This document shows, piece after piece, positions 27,059 through 37,792 of a DNA stretch of 50,173 nt. Made by a program: the position numbers and the translations under genes. The stretch is taken from NCBI GenBank assembly GCA_003208835.1, contig QCVD01000018.1, forward strand, positions 1-50,173, read 5' to 3'. Under the pieces are notes generated by a model that saw only the letters and a list, made by a program, of their open reading frames with translations, was not told the origin of the DNA and did not search any database. The DNA comes from Synechococcus sp. AG-683-C23 (lineage in GTDB: Bacteria > Cyanobacteriota > Cyanobacteriia > PCC-6307 > Cyanobiaceae). Position 1 is the first letter of the stretch; the number at the start of each line of letters is the position of its first letter.

Positions 27059-29068
27059 TTAGCCCAGCAGAGCTTTGGATTTGGCAACTACATTCTCCAC
27101 AGTGAACCCGAACTCCTTCAGGCAAGTCCCACCAGGAGCTGAAGCACCGAAGCGATTCATCGTCACGCTGTCGCCATCGAGGCCGACGAAACGGTGCCAT
27201 CCGAACGATTCGGCTGCTTCCACCACGATCCGCTTGCGTACAGCGTTGGGCAGAACCTCCTCCTTGTAAGCGTCGGACTGTTCATCGAACAGTTCGACGC
27301 AAGGCATCGAGACGACGCGGACCTTCTTGCCTTCAGTCGTGAGCTGTTTGGCAGCTTGGACGCAGAGGTCGAGCTCGGTTCCGGTTCCGATCAAGATCAG
27401 ATCTGGAGTCCCGGAGCAGTCCTCGAGCACATAGCCACCGAAGGCAACTTTGTCGATTGAGGAGTTGGCTTGGTTGGCCATGCCTTGGCGGCTGAGGCAC
27501 AAGGAGCTGGGGCGGTTACGGTTTTGGATGGCCAGCTTGTAAGCACCACTGGTTTCGTTGCCGTCGCCGGGGCGGAACACCAACATCCCAGGCATTGCAC
27601 GCAGCGATGGAATCGTTTCGATCGGCTGGTGGGTGGGGCCGTCTTCTCCCACACCGATCGAGTCGTGCGTCAGCACGTAGATCACACCCAGCATGCTCAA
27701 GGCCGAAAGGCGCATGGAGCCACGCATGTAGTCGGCAAACACCAGGAAGGTGCCGCCGTAGGGGATCAAACCACTGTCGTGATAAGCGATGCCGTTGAGG
27801 ATGGCGGCCATGGCGTGTTCGCGCACACCAAAGTGCAGGTAGCGCTTCTCTGGCGATTCAGGCTGATAAGAGCCTGTTTCGCCCTTGATGTCGGTGTAGT
27901 TGGAATGGGTGAGGTCGGCCGATCCGCCAATCAATTCGGGAATGTTGGGTCCCAAAGCACCCAAGCAAATCTGCGAGTGCTTGCGGGTGGCAAGTCCACC
28001 GTCGTCTGGGGTGTAAGTCGGCAGGCTCTTCTCCCAACCTTCGGGAAGTTCACCGCGAAGCATCCGCTCGAATTGTGCGGCTTCTGTGGGGAATTTGGTG
28101 CGATAGGCGGCGAGGGTTTTGTTCCACTCGGCTTCCTTGCTGGCGCCACGCTCGATCGCGCTACGGAACTGGTCGTAGGCCTCCTGAGGAATCTCGAAGG
28201 GGCCGTAGCTCCAGCCCAACTGTTTGCGGGTGAGCTCTGCTTCTTCTGCGCCAAGAGCAGCACCGTGAACACCGGCGGTGTCGGCTTTGTTAGGGGAGCC
28301 GTAGCCGATGGTGGTGGTTACCTTGATGATCGAAGGCTTATCGGTCACTGCCTTAGCAGCGGCGATCGCTTTGGAGATGGCATCCACATCGGTGTTGCCA
28401 TCGGCCACGTGCTGCACATGCCAGCCGTAGGCCTCGTAGCGCTTCAGCACGTCTTCGGTGAACGACACGTCGGTCCGGCCGTCAATCGTGATGTGGTTGT
28501 CGTCGTACAGTGCGATAAGTTTGCCCAGCTTGAGGTGTCCTGCCAGGGAGCAGGCTTCCGAGGAAATGCCTTCCTGGTTGCAGCCGTCCCCCATCACCAC
28601 ATAGGTGTAATGGTCCACGAGGGTGGCGTCGGGTTTGTTGAACTTGGCGGCCAGGTGGGATTCAGCGATCGCCAGGCCCACAGCGTTGGCTATACCAGCG
28701 CCGAGGGGGCCGGTTGTCACTTCAACGCCGGGGGTTTCAAAGGTTTCTGGGTGCCCAGGGGTCTTCGATCCCCACTGACGGAACTGCTTGATGTCGTCAA
28801 TGCTCACCGAGTCGTAGCCGGTGAGGTGCAGCAGCGCATACAGCAACATGCAGCCGTGACCGGCAGACAGCACGAAGCGGTCGCGGTTGAACCACTTGGG
28901 GTTTTTGGGGTTGTGGTTTAGGAACTTGTCCCACAACGCGTAGCCCATGGGAGCGCAGCCCATTGGCAAGCCGGGGTGGCCGCTGTTGGACTTGTTGATG
29001 GCATCGACCGCCAGCATCCGAATGCTGTTGATGCAGAGGGTGTCGAGGGATGCGGGCGCAGCGACCAT
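27059..29068 (-). CDS. tkt: Transketolase
   Basis: Transketolase moves two-carbon units in the Calvin cycle and pentose phosphate pathway using thiamine diphosphate. The 669-aa protein begins [20 protein letters not shown] at ATG 29068. It has [18 protein letters not shown], the ThDP/Mg motif [26 protein letters not shown], the pyrimidine-domain [14 protein letters not shown], and [19 protein letters not shown] longer frame upstream runs into fabF and is not used. It lies 55 bases after fabF on the same strand and ends at a strong terminator. Confidence 0.97.
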   Translation of the reverse strand: MVAAPASLDTLCINSIRMLAVDAINKSNSGHPGLPMGCAPMGYALWDKFLNHNPKNPKWFNRDRFVLSAGHGCMLLYALLHLTGYDSVSIDDIKQFRQWGSKTPGHPETFETPGVEVTTGPLGAGIANAVGLAIAESHLAAKFNKPDATLVDHYTYVVMGDGCNQEGISSEACSLAGHLKLGKLIALYDDNHITIDGRTDVSFTEDVLKRYEAYGWHVQHVADGNTDVDAISKAIAAAKAVTDKPSIIKVTTTIGYGSPNKADTAGVHGAALGAEEAELTRKQLGWSYGPFEIPQEAYDQFRSAIERGASKEAEWNKTLAAYRTKFPTEAAQFERMLRGELPEGWEKSLPTYTPDDGGLATRKHSQICLGALGPNIPELIGGSADLTHSNYTDIKGETGSYQPESPEKRYLHFGVREHAMAAILNGIAYHDSGLIPYGGTFLVFADYMRGSMRLSALSMLGVIYVLTHDSIGVGEDGPTHQPIETIPSLRAMPGMLVFRPGDGNETSGAYKLAIQNRNRPSSLCLSRQGMANQANSSIDKVAFGGYVLEDCSGTPDLILIGTGTELDLCVQAAKQLTTEGKKVRVVSMPCVELFDEQSDAYKEEVLPNAVRKRIVVEAAESFGWHRFVGLDGDSVTMNRFGASAPGGTCLKEFGFTVENVVAKSKALLG

Positions 29069-29123
29069 GGGGTTTAAGAGGAAAAGTTGGGGAGAGTTTG
29101 ATGCATAAAACGGGGAATCCCGT

Positions 29124-30371
29124 TCAGCTGGCGCGTCGGAACGCAAGGCAGACGTTGTGGCCGCCGAACCCGAAGGAGTTGGACAACACTGTTGCCAGCG
29201 TCTGATCCCGTGCCGTGTTGGGCACGACATCCAAATCACAATCGGGATCTGGATTGCTGTGGTTAATCGTCGGTGGGACGATTCCGTGTTGCAGAGCTAG
29301 CACGCAAGCGACAGCCTCAATCCCACCGGATCCACCCAGGAGGTGACCGGTCATCGATTTCGTCGAGCTCACGGGTATCTGCAGTGCACACGAACCGAGG
29401 GCGCTCTTGATCGCCGAGGTTTCGTTTTTGTCGTTCGCGGGGGTGCTGGTGCCATGGGCATTCACATAATCCACCGCATCTGGGGCGATGCGGGCATCGT
29501 CCATGGCCAAGCGCATGGCCTCAGCACCACCCACACCGCCGGGGGTTGGAGAGGTGATGTGGTGGGCATCGCAGGTCATCCCGTAGCCGATCACTTCGCC
29601 AAGGATGTTGGCGCCACGGGCTTGGGCGTGGTCCAGGGTTTCCAGCACCAAGATGCCGGCCCCTTCGCCAATCACAAAGCCATCACGCTCCTTGTCGAAT
29701 GGTCGACTGGCGGTGGAAGGATCGTCATTGCGGAATGACAGGGCTTTGGCGCTTGCGAATCCGGCCACTCCCAAAGGAGTAATCGCCGATTCCGCGCCGC
29801 CGCAGACCATCGCATCCGCTTTGCCGAGCTGGAGCAAGCGGAAGGCGTCGCCAATGGCATTCGAGCCTGCAGCACAGGCTGTGGCCACAGCGGAGCTGGG
29901 CCCCTTCGTGCCAAGCGCAATCGCTGCAAGCCCCGAGGCCATGTTGGGGATCATCATCGGCACCGTGAACGGACTCACCCGTCCCGGTCCTTTGCCCTCC
30001 AAGACGTGGGCTTGGGTTTCCATCGTGAGCAAGCCGCCCACGCCGGAACCAATGATCATTCCGATCCGGTGTGCATTGGCATCCGTGATCACTAAACCTG
30101 CGTGGGAGATGGCTTGTTTGGCGGCCACCACCCCAAATTTGCAGAAGCGATCCCAGCGTTTGGCTTCCTTGGGCTCGATCAAGCCTGCGGGATCAAACGC
30201 TTTCACCTCTGCTGCGAAGCGACAGGCATGGTTTGAGGCATCGAACAAGGTGATCCCATCGACGCCGTTGCGTCCTGAGGTCAAACCGTTCCAGTAGTCC
30301 TGAACCGTGTTGCCGATCGGTGTAACCGCGCCGAGACCGGTAATGACGACGCGATGGAGACCCTCCACCAT
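29124..30371 (-). CDS. fabF: Beta-ketoacyl-ACP synthase II
   Basis: FabF condenses malonyl-ACP with acyl-ACP in fatty acid elongation. The 415-aa thiolase-fold protein has [20 protein letters not shown], the active-site cysteine region [15 protein letters not shown], and the two catalytic histidines in [15 protein letters not shown] and [18 protein letters not shown], ending with [17 protein letters not shown]. It follows acpP by eight bases, so acpP-fabF-tkt form a likely transcript. Confidence 0.97.
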   Translation of the reverse strand: MVEGLHRVVITGLGAVTPIGNTVQDYWNGLTSGRNGVDGITLFDASNHACRFAAEVKAFDPAGLIEPKEAKRWDRFCKFGVVAAKQAISHAGLVITDANAHRIGMIIGSGVGGLLTMETQAHVLEGKGPGRVSPFTVPMMIPNMASGLAAIALGTKGPSSAVATACAAGSNAIGDAFRLLQLGKADAMVCGGAESAITPLGVAGFASAKALSFRNDDPSTASRPFDKERDGFVIGEGAGILVLETLDHAQARGANILGEVIGYGMTCDAHHITSPTPGGVGGAEAMRLAMDDARIAPDAVDYVNAHGTSTPANDKNETSAIKSALGSCALQIPVSSTKSMTGHLLGGSGGIEAVACVLALQHGIVPPTINHSNPDPDCDLDVVPNTARDQTLATVLSNSFGFGGHNVCLAFRRAS

Positions 30372-30379
30372 GCCGATCC

Positions 30380-31025
<646 letters not shown>

Positions 31026-31051
31026 TTTTTTGGTTCTGAAGCCATAAACTC

Positions 31052-31075
31052 AGCCCGGCAAATGCCGGGCTTTTT
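31052..31075 (+). terminator. psaC intrinsic terminator abutting the glmS start
   Basis: AGCCCGGCA (31052-31060) pairs with TGCCGGGCT (31063-31071), and TTTTT occupies 31071-31075. The glmS ATG begins at the very next base, 31076. It is a textbook Rho-independent terminator by sequence. The overlap with the glmS translation start is unusual. Confidence 0.88.
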
Positions 31076-32965
31076 ATGTGCGGAATTGTTGCTCTGGTGG
31101 GATCCCGCGAAGCGGCGCCTCAGTTGCTCGACGGACTACGACAGCTGGAATACAGGGGTTACGATTCAGCAGGCATCGCCACGGTGGATGCCAAGGGAAA
31201 TCTCACCTGTTTGAAGGCCAAGGGAAAGCTCGTCAATCTCACAGCTAGGATGGATAGCCAAGGTGCTTTTGGCCAGTGTGGCATTGGCCATACCCGTTGG
31301 GCCACCCACGGCAAACCAGAAGAGAGCAACGCCCATCCTCATTGCAGTGGCGATGGATCAGTGGCGGTGGTACAGAACGGCATCATCGAAAACCACCGCA
31401 ATCTGCGGGAAGCTCTTGAGGCAGATGGGGCGGTGTTCGTATCGGAAACCGATACAGAAGTGATCCCGCATCTGATCGATGCAGAACTGAAAAGGCGGCT
31501 GGCTGTCAGCGAAACCCACAGTGGAGCTGTGTTGCTTCAAGCGGTGCAAGCGGTGCTTCCCCTGTTACGGGGGGCCTATGCCCTTGCCGTGATCTGGGAC
31601 AAAACACCTGGCGCTTTGGTGGTGGCCCGTAAAGCCGCACCGTTGTTGATTGGCCTGGGAGAAGGTGAGTTTCTCTGTGCCAGCGATACCCCTGCATTGG
31701 CCGGTTTTACGCGCACGATTCTTCCGATGGAAGACGGCGAGGTGGCCCTGCTATCGCCGCTGGGGGTGGAGCTCTACGACGCTCAAGGGCAGCGTCAGCA
31801 GCGGATGCCAACCCTGCTGACTGGCACGGATCACATAGCGGACAAGCGTGAATTCCGTCACTACATGCTGAAGGAGATTCATGAGCAACCAGAAACAGCT
31901 GAGCTGTGGGTGGCCCGTCATTTGCCTCAAGGGCTGACGGAGCAAATGCCCGTGGCCCTTCCCTTCGAACCTAATTTTTACCGCGGAATCGAGCGCATCG
32001 AAATTTTGGCCTGTGGCACCAGTCGTCATGCTGGGTTGGTGGGCGCCTATCTGCTGGAACAGTTCTCCGGGCTGCCAACCGCGGTGTACTACGCCAGTGA
32101 ATTTCGCTATTCCCCTCCTCCATTAGCTCCCAACACGCTCACCATTGGGGTGACGCAGTCGGGTGAAACCGCCGACACCTTGGCGGCTCTCGCGATGGAG
32201 GCGAAGCGCCGCGAAGCTCATGGCGATCCGGACTATGCCCCACGACAGCTGGGGATTACCAATCGAGCTGAAAGCTCCCTCTCCCGTCAGGTGCCCCATG
32301 TCCTCGACATCGGGGCCGGCATTGAGGTGGGGGTTGCGGCCACCAAAACATTCCTGGGGCAGCTACTGGCGTTTTACGGCCTTGCCATGGCCTTTGCGGC
32401 CAACCGCGGTAGCCGCTCAGCATCAGAGATAGAGGCCTTGGCCGATGAATTGCGCGCGCTCCCAGAGCATTTGCGGACGGTGGTTGCTCTTCATGATCAG
32501 CGTTGTGCAGCGTTGGCTTATCGCTTTGCCACCACCCAGGACGTGATTTTTCTTGGTCGGGGCATCAACTACGCGATTGCCTTGGAAGGTGCCCTCAAGC
32601 TGAAAGAGATCAGTTACATCCACGCGGAGGGGTATCCAGCTGGCGAGATGAAACATGGTCCGATTGCCCTGTTGGATGCCCAGGTCCCCGTGGTGTCGAT
32701 TGCCGTTCCCGGCCTGGTGTTCGACAAGGTGCTCAGTAACGCTCAGGAGGCCAAGGCTCGCGATGCCCAGCTGATCGGTGTGGCCCCAGAGGGACCCGAT
32801 ACGGCGTTGTTCGATGAGCTGTTACCGGTGCCCGAGACGAGTGAGTGGATCAGCCCCCTGCTCACCGTGATTCCGATGCAGTTGCTCAGTTATCACATTG
32901 CGGCCCATCGCGGTTTGGATGTGGATCAACCCCGCAATTTGGCCAAGAGCGTCACCGTCGAATAG
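31076..32965 (+). CDS. glmS: Glutamine-fructose-6-phosphate aminotransferase (isomerising)
   Basis: GlmS makes glucosamine-6-phosphate from fructose-6-phosphate and glutamine, the entry to peptidoglycan and amino-sugar synthesis. The 629-aa protein starts MCGIVALVGSREAAPQLLDG; Cys2 is the N-terminal nucleophile, which fixes the start at 31076. It also has LEYRGYDSAGIA, IGHTRWATHGKP, two SIS domains (ILACGTSRHAGLVGAYLLEQ; LGRGINYAIALEGALKLKEI, EGYPAGEMKHGPIAL) and the C-terminal DQPRNLAKSVTVE. There is no ribosome binding site, because the psaC terminator occupies that position. Confidence 0.97.
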   Translation: MCGIVALVGSREAAPQLLDGLRQLEYRGYDSAGIATVDAKGNLTCLKAKGKLVNLTARMDSQGAFGQCGIGHTRWATHGKPEESNAHPHCSGDGSVAVVQNGIIENHRNLREALEADGAVFVSETDTEVIPHLIDAELKRRLAVSETHSGAVLLQAVQAVLPLLRGAYALAVIWDKTPGALVVARKAAPLLIGLGEGEFLCASDTPALAGFTRTILPMEDGEVALLSPLGVELYDAQGQRQQRMPTLLTGTDHIADKREFRHYMLKEIHEQPETAELWVARHLPQGLTEQMPVALPFEPNFYRGIERIEILACGTSRHAGLVGAYLLEQFSGLPTAVYYASEFRYSPPPLAPNTLTIGVTQSGETADTLAALAMEAKRREAHGDPDYAPRQLGITNRAESSLSRQVPHVLDIGAGIEVGVAATKTFLGQLLAFYGLAMAFAANRGSRSASEIEALADELRALPEHLRTVVALHDQRCAALAYRFATTQDVIFLGRGINYAIALEGALKLKEISYIHAEGYPAGEMKHGPIALLDAQVPVVSIAVPGLVFDKVLSNAQEAKARDAQLIGVAPEGPDTALFDELLPVPETSEWISPLLTVIPMQLLSYHIAAHRGLDVDQPRNLAKSVTVE

Positions 32966-32984
32966 TTATTAGACCGATTAGTCG

Positions 32985-34442
32985 TCAGGCCGTGGTGATT
33001 TTGAGTTCACTGCGGCCGTAGCGGTCTTCAAAGCGCACGATGTCGTCCTCACCGAGGTACTCACCGCTCTGCACTTCGATCAGCTCCACAGGAATACGTC
33101 CTGGGTTGGAGAGACGGTGTTTGCAGCCCATAGGGATATATGTGCTTTGGTTTTCACCCACCAGTTGTTCACTGCCATCCCGCTCCACCACTGCTGTGCC
33201 CTTCACCACCACCCAGTGCTCAGCCCGATGGTGGTGCATTTGTAGCGACAGGCTGGCCCCTGGTTTTACGGAAATGCGCTTCACCTGCCAACGCTCTCCT
33301 TCCGTCACACCGGTGTAGTAGCCCCAGGGCCGGTAAATCTTGCGGTGCGCTTTCCCCTCGGGGCTGCCGTCGGCCTCGAGCTGCTTCACCACGGTTTTGA
33401 TCGCCTGGGCCTGGGATCGATCCGCGATCAGCACCGCATCATCCGTTTCCACTACCACTAGGTTTTCAACGCCAAGCCCCACCACCAGCCGGTGTTCGCT
33501 GCGGAGATAGCAGTTGCGGCTGCCTTGGGAGATCACCCGACCATGCAGAACGTTGCCGTCGCCGTCGCGATCCGATGTTTCCCAGAGGGCACTCCAGCTA
33601 CCCACATCGCTCCAGCCCGCATCAAGGGGAATCACGGAGCCCAGTTCTGTTTTTTCCATCACGGCCACATCGATGGCCACGTTTGGACATTTGGCGAAGG
33701 CTTCCCGTTCCAACCGCAGAAACTCCAGGTCGGCGGTGTCCTGCTCAAGGGCGGCCCGGCAGCAACTCACCACCTCAGGATTGAGGCGGTCCAGTTCCGC
33801 CAGCATGGCGCTGGCACGGAACAGGAACATGCCGCTGTTCCAGGTGAACCGTCCTGTCGCTAAAAACTGCTCCGCCGTCGCCTGATCTGGTTTTTCGACA
33901 AATCGTGCGATCGGCACATCACGCAGTTCTCCAGGGCTGAAGTCTTGGGCTGCTTCGATGTAGCCGTATCCGGTTTCTGGGGCTGTGGGCACGATGCCAA
34001 AGGTCACCAGTCGGCCGGCTTCGGCGGCCGGGCGTCCCGCGGCAACGGCGGCGCGGAACTGCTCGGCGTTGCGAATCAGATGGTCCGCAGCCAATACCAA
34101 CAAGAGGGGGTCATCACCGTCGGCGGTGGCTTCCAGTGCGGCCACGGTCACTGCTGGAGCGGTATTGCGTCCCATCGGCTCCAGCAGGATCGCGTTGGGT
34201 TCAATGCCCAGTTGGCGCATCTGTTCCGCCACGATGAAGCGGTGGTCCTCATTGCAGATCAGCAATGGCGCCGCCAGTCCCTCTAGCCCTTCGAGTCGCT
34301 GTTGGGTTTGCTGCAGCAAGGTGGCGTCTCCGTCACCACTCAGAGGCCAATATTGTTTCGGGTAACTGGCGCGCGACAGCGGCCACAGCCGTGTACCGGT
34401 TCCCCCGCAGAGGATCACAGGAATCAGGGGTGTGGCAGCCAA
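32985..34442 (-). CDS. manC: Mannose-1-phosphate guanylyltransferase / mannose-6-phosphate isomerase
   Basis: A bifunctional enzyme for GDP-mannose synthesis, used for surface polysaccharide and GDP-sugars. It has the nucleotidyltransferase start PVILCGGTGTRLWPLSRASY-PKQ, the FVEKPD motif, WNSGMFLF, and a C-terminal cupin isomerase domain (KPGASLSLQMHHHRAEHWVV, then EYLGEDDIVRFEDRYGR). I chose TTG 34442, preceded by CCAGGA, giving LAATPLIPV and 485 aa. A longer frame to 34547 would overlap rimM and is unlikely. Confidence 0.93.
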   Translation of the reverse strand: MAATPLIPVILCGGTGTRLWPLSRASYPKQYWPLSGDGDATLLQQTQQRLEGLEGLAAPLLICNEDHRFIVAEQMRQLGIEPNAILLEPMGRNTAPAVTVAALEATADGDDPLLLVLAADHLIRNAEQFRAAVAAGRPAAEAGRLVTFGIVPTAPETGYGYIEAAQDFSPGELRDVPIARFVEKPDQATAEQFLATGRFTWNSGMFLFRASAMLAELDRLNPEVVSCCRAALEQDTADLEFLRLEREAFAKCPNVAIDVAVMEKTELGSVIPLDAGWSDVGSWSALWETSDRDGDGNVLHGRVISQGSRNCYLRSEHRLVVGLGVENLVVVETDDAVLIADRSQAQAIKTVVKQLEADGSPEGKAHRKIYRPWGYYTGVTEGERWQVKRISVKPGASLSLQMHHHRAEHWVVVKGTAVVERDGSEQLVGENQSTYIPMGCKHRLSNPGRIPVELIEVQSGEYLGEDDIVRFEDRYGRSELKITTA

Positions 34443-34504
34443 GATGTCCTGGATGTATCTGTGCTCCAGATTCGCTTGCTCGGGGTGACTGTGTCGAGGC
34501 CTGT

Positions 34505-35047
34505 TTAAAGATCCATGAGTCCAGGGGGTGGGGTCAGCAAGAGCCAACCGTCGTTGAGATGAACCTCCGGAATGATCGCTTCCACGAAGGGAATCAGCAC
34601 CGTGCTTCCATCGCTTCGCTTGATTTCCAACAGGTCGTTGCCGCCACTGATCAGATCGGTCACGGTGCCGACAGGCTCGCCATCCGTGGTGAGGCGTGCT
34701 TCGAGGCCAACCAAATCCATCAGGTGAAATTCACCCTCCCCTAGTTGCGGGCGGTCGCTGGCGGGAACCATCCAATCGCTGCCCACCAGGGCTTCTGCCA
34801 CATCGCGAGTGTTGATGCTGTCGAGGCGAACCACAAACAGGCTTTTGCCTGGCAGCTGGCGCCCTGTTTTGAGCTGTACTTCCCGTGGAGGTGAGCCTTT
34901 TCTGCTGACCCAACGGGGACCCGGCACGGTGAAACGTTCCGGGAAGTCGCTGGCGGGATTCACCCGTAATTCCCCTTGCAACCCTTGAACCCCCACGATT
35001 TTTCCCACCGTGAGCCATTCTTCGAGCCATTCCTCTCTATCGACCAT
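34505..35047 (-). CDS. rimM: Ribosome maturation factor RimM
   Basis: RimM assists 16S rRNA processing and assembly of the 30S head by binding S19. The 180-aa protein shows the N-terminal barrel ([19 protein letters not shown]) and the PRC-barrel half ([55 protein letters not shown]). It lies about 60 bases upstream of manC on the same strand and is divergent from ndhS. Confidence 0.95.
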   Translation of the reverse strand: MVDREEWLEEWLTVGKIVGVQGLQGELRVNPASDFPERFTVPGPRWVSRKGSPPREVQLKTGRQLPGKSLFVVRLDSINTRDVAEALVGSDWMVPASDRPQLGEGEFHLMDLVGLEARLTTDGEPVGTVTDLISGGNDLLEIKRSDGSTVLIPFVEAIIPEVHLNDGWLLLTPPPGLMDL

Positions 35048-35101
35048 GCCATCGGGGGTTGCTGTGTTGATAATGGCGCCAGACCCGTCCGCGACCGAGA
35101 C

Positions 35102-35287
35102 ATGGCGTCCGCAGCTGCTCCAATTCTTCCTGGCTCCACGGTGACCGTGCAGGACGTCACCTCGATCTACAACGGTTACACCGGTTTTGTGCAGCGGATC
35201 AGTGGGGATCGTGCTGCAGTGCTGTTTGAGGGAGGCAACTGGGACAAGCTGGTGACCCTGCGGCTGAAGGACCTTCAGGCTGACTGA
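35102..35287 (+). CDS. ndhS: NAD(P)H dehydrogenase-like complex subunit NdhS
   Basis: NdhS is the SH3-like ferredoxin-binding subunit of the cyanobacterial NDH-1 complex, which drives cyclic electron flow. The 61-aa protein ([51 protein letters not shown]) matches that family over nearly its full length. ATG 35102 fits the family's usual size. Confidence 0.88.
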   Translation: MASAAAPILPGSTVTVQDVTSIYNGYTGFVQRISGDRAAVLFEGGNWDKLVTLRLKDLQAD

Positions 35288-35292
35288 TTTTG

Positions 35293-36135
35293 ATGGCGTC
35301 TGACCACAGTTTTCGGCAACGGCTTCGCACCACGGTTTTGGAGGCCAACACTCCAGCGGGGAAGATTTACAACCTAGTGATCTTTGGGGCGATCCTGCTC
35401 AGCGTGGTGGTGTTGCTCTTTGAGCCCAATCCCCTCGGCAACTCAGCGTTGCAGCAAACCGAGGTGCTTTGGATCGATCTCGTTCAAGACAGTTGTTTGG
35501 CTGTTTTTACTGGGGATTTTGTGTTGCACCTGGCAGTGGTACCCAGTCCTCGTAAGTACGTGTTCAGCTTCACCGGCCTGATCGATCTCAGTGCTGTGTT
35601 GTTCTTCTTTGTGCCGCAGGTTCGCAGCGAATTGCTGCTGTGGGTGTTCAAGTTTGGCCGCATTTTGCGGGTGTTCAAGCTGCTGAAATTCATCGATGAA
35701 GCCAAGGTGTTGGCTCAGGCGTTGCGCGGCAGTGCACGCACTATTTGCGTGTTCCTGTTCTTTGTGTTTCTGCTTCAGGTGGTGCTGGGCTACGCCATTT
35801 TCGTGATCGAGAGCTCTGGCCCGAATTCCCAATTCGAAACGGTGTCAAAAGGGGTGTACTGGGCGATCGTCACGATGACCACCGTTGGCTATGGCGATGT
35901 CGTGCCACAGACCGCGTTGGGCAGGCTGTTGGCATCGGTTGTGATGATGCTTGGCTTTGGCATCATTGCCATCCCCACTGGGATTCTCACCGTCTCAGGG
36001 GTTCAGCATCATCAAAAGCAGTTGGAGGGACCGACCTGTCATCAATGTGGTCGACAAGGGCACCGACGCGACGCGCAGCATTGCGATCAGTGTGGGGCGT
36101 CATTGGAAGAGTCGATCGCGGGTTCTAAGTCTTGA
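35293..36135 (+). CDS. Six-helix potassium channel with C-terminal zinc ribbon
   Basis: A 280-aa voltage-gated-channel-like protein. Membrane segments run from about residue 25; an arginine-bearing S4-like helix is visible ([18 protein letters not shown]). The pore carries the K+ selectivity filter TTVGYGD at residues 196-202, followed by the last helix ([19 protein letters not shown]). The tail holds a putative zinc ribbon, C-x2-C-x11-C-x2-C (Cys249, 252, 264, 267). Potassium conduction is inferred from the filter. It starts six bases after ndhS, and its 3' end overlaps the convergent rnc gene by 49 bases. Confidence 0.9.
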   Translation: MASDHSFRQRLRTTVLEANTPAGKIYNLVIFGAILLSVVVLLFEPNPLGNSALQQTEVLWIDLVQDSCLAVFTGDFVLHLAVVPSPRKYVFSFTGLIDLSAVLFFFVPQVRSELLLWVFKFGRILRVFKLLKFIDEAKVLAQALRGSARTICVFLFFVFLLQVVLGYAIFVIESSGPNSQFETVSKGVYWAIVTMTTVGYGDVVPQTALGRLLASVVMMLGFGIIAIPTGILTVSGVQHHQKQLEGPTCHQCGRQGHRRDAQHCDQCGASLEESIAGSKS

Positions 36136-36830
36136 AGGCTTTGCACGGCTTCCGCGGCAGCGTTTTGCTCAGCTTCTTTGCGAGAACGACCTAAGCCATT
36201 CGCGTTCAATCGTGTTCCCACCTGCACTTGGCTGTGAAAGCGTTCCGGGTCGCCGTGGCGTGAGCTTTGCTCACGCGTGGTGTAGTCCGGCAACCCCAGC
36301 CCTTCGGCTTGGCTCCATTCCTGAAGAATGGTTTTGCCGTTGAAGCGATGGGGTGAGGCCAGAACCTCTGCCGTGGTTTGTTGCCAATGGGGCGTGAGCC
36401 AGTGGTGGACAGGCTCTAAGTTGTTGCTGCTGCCGTTGTAGATCGCACCGATCAGCGCCTCGGTGGCATCGGCGCGCAAGGTGGCTCGGGCGGCTTTATC
36501 GCCTTGTGCTTTTGGACCCAGCACCAGGAAGGATTCCAGCTGAAGCTGCTCTCCCAGTTGTGCCAGCCAGCGGTCACTCACGAGTTGGGCCCGCAGGTTG
36601 GAGCAGCTCCCCACAGGCAGGTCGGGGTAGTGATGGTCGATGAATTCAGTGGCGGCTAGGCGCAGCACGGCATCGCCGAGGAATTCCAACCGTTCAAAGT
36701 TTTTGCTCCGGCCAGCAGACACATGGGTGAGTGCTTCGTCCACCAGGCTCAGCAGCTTGGCGTTGTTGAGCTCTTTCAGGCCGATCTCCCGAAGCAGCTC
36801 CAGCAGTTTGATTGTTCGTGTGCTGTCCAA
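36087..36830 (-). CDS. rnc: Ribonuclease III
   Basis: RNase III cuts double-stranded RNA, including rRNA precursors. The 247-aa protein has the signature ERLEFLGDAVL, a second acidic cluster DATEALIGAIYNG, and a C-terminal dsRNA-binding domain (NGKTILQEWSQAEGLGLPDY, GLGRSRKEAEQNAAAEAVQS). The last 16 codons lie opposite the end of the potassium channel gene. It sits just downstream of rnpB on the same strand. Confidence 0.95.
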   Translation of the reverse strand: MDSTRTIKLLELLREIGLKELNNAKLLSLVDEALTHVSAGRSKNFERLEFLGDAVLRLAATEFIDHHYPDLPVGSCSNLRAQLVSDRWLAQLGEQLQLESFLVLGPKAQGDKAARATLRADATEALIGAIYNGSSNNLEPVHHWLTPHWQQTTAEVLASPHRFNGKTILQEWSQAEGLGLPDYTTREQSSRHGDPERFHSQVQVGTRLNANGLGRSRKEAEQNAAAEAVQSLQDLEPAIDSSNDAPH

Positions 36831-36844
36831 CGCCTGACTGGATT

Positions 36845-37231
36845 AGGGGTGAAAGCAGGGCGTAAGCCGGGTTCTGTTCACGCCTCCGAAGAGGGTGGGT
36901 GGTTATCTATCTGGGACCGCCGTTACCGACGGCCTCGAGCGGCGCGTACAAGCGGAACGGGACAGATGGCCAGCCCTCGTTCCTAGGCCTTGCTCCCAGC
37001 CGGGGTTTACCGAGCCAGCACCTCTCGATGCTGCTGGTGCGCTCTTACCGCACCTTTGCACCCTTACCTGTGCCGGCGAACCGGCCATCGGCGGTGTGTT
37101 TCTGTGGCACTCTCCTCACGGTCACCCGCACTGGGCGTTACCCAGCAAGCCTGGCCATCGGGGAGCCCGGACTTTCCTCAATCGAATCGCGAACGATTCA
37201 ATTGCAACCACCTCGCCTGCTTTCAGCCCTC
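36845..37231 (-). ncRNA. rnpB: RNase P RNA, bacterial type A
   Basis: On the minus strand the RNA begins near AGGGCTGAAAGCAGGCGAGG and soon reaches the conserved GAGGAAAGTCCGGGCTCCC. It ends with AGAACCCGGCTTACGCCCTG and TTTCACCCCT. The ends pair (TGAAAGCAGG-CG with CGCCCTGCTTTCA) to form helix P1. It is the catalytic RNA that matures tRNA 5' ends. The length of about 387 nt fits cyanobacteria. Exact ends are estimated from P1. Confidence 0.93.
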
Positions 37232-37262
37232 ATCATGCCTCGTTGGCATAATTAGTTGATCT

Positions 37263-37336
<74 letters not shown>

Positions 37337-37428
37337 TCACGATCTTGTCTGTAGGTAGCCAACGCTACATCTAGTGGGGTGGCTAGATCGCTCACCACCG
37401 CTAGTGTTAGCCAACTCAGGCGGGCGCC

Positions 37429-37755
37429 ATGACCCAGCTTCACGACCTTCGTTTGCGTCTTCTTGTTCAGCAAGAGAGCGAACAGATCGCTGATTCCCAG
37501 CCTGCAGACCTCGATTTGTCGGTGGTTCAGGCGCGCTGCCTGTGTTGGTTGGCGTTACTGGCTGAAGCGCATGAAGACCAGGCCAGTGATGCTGAGGGGC
37601 GCCGTGATACGGAGCAAGCCATGGGCTGGTTTGCCGATTCCATGCGTCTCCGCGACGTGATTGCAGTGGTGTCGTCAATTGAGATCCCTCTCCCTGGGGT
37701 CATCGACGCTGATCAATCCGATGCTGGCGACACCCTTGGGGCTGAGGCGGCTTGA
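37429..37755 (+). CDS. Conserved hypothetical protein, 108 aa
   Basis: A small acidic protein (MTQLHDLRLRLLVQQESEQI, VVQARCLCWLALLAEAHEDQ, TEQAMGWFADSMRLRDVIAV) that looks mainly helical, with no signal peptide or membrane segment. I do not recognise a family. It starts about 90 bases after the tRNA and runs in the same direction as the next gene, 37 bases downstream. Confidence 0.65.
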   Translation: MTQLHDLRLRLLVQQESEQIADSQPADLDLSVVQARCLCWLALLAEAHEDQASDAEGRRDTEQAMGWFADSMRLRDVIAVVSSIEIPLPGVIDADQSDAGDTLGAEAA

Positions 37756-37792
37756 CGAGTGTCATAGTGGAGAACGACTAAGAGGGACTGCG

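Noticed and set aside
27470-28921. A 483-codon open frame on the plus strand
   Set aside because: It lies wholly opposite transketolase, whose motifs and codon pattern are unmistakable. The antisense text is low-complexity, rich in Gly/Val/His, and matches no family.
36895-37259. Several open frames of about 90-118 codons on the plus strand
   Set aside because: They are antisense to the RNase P RNA, whose conserved sequence and paired ends explain the region.
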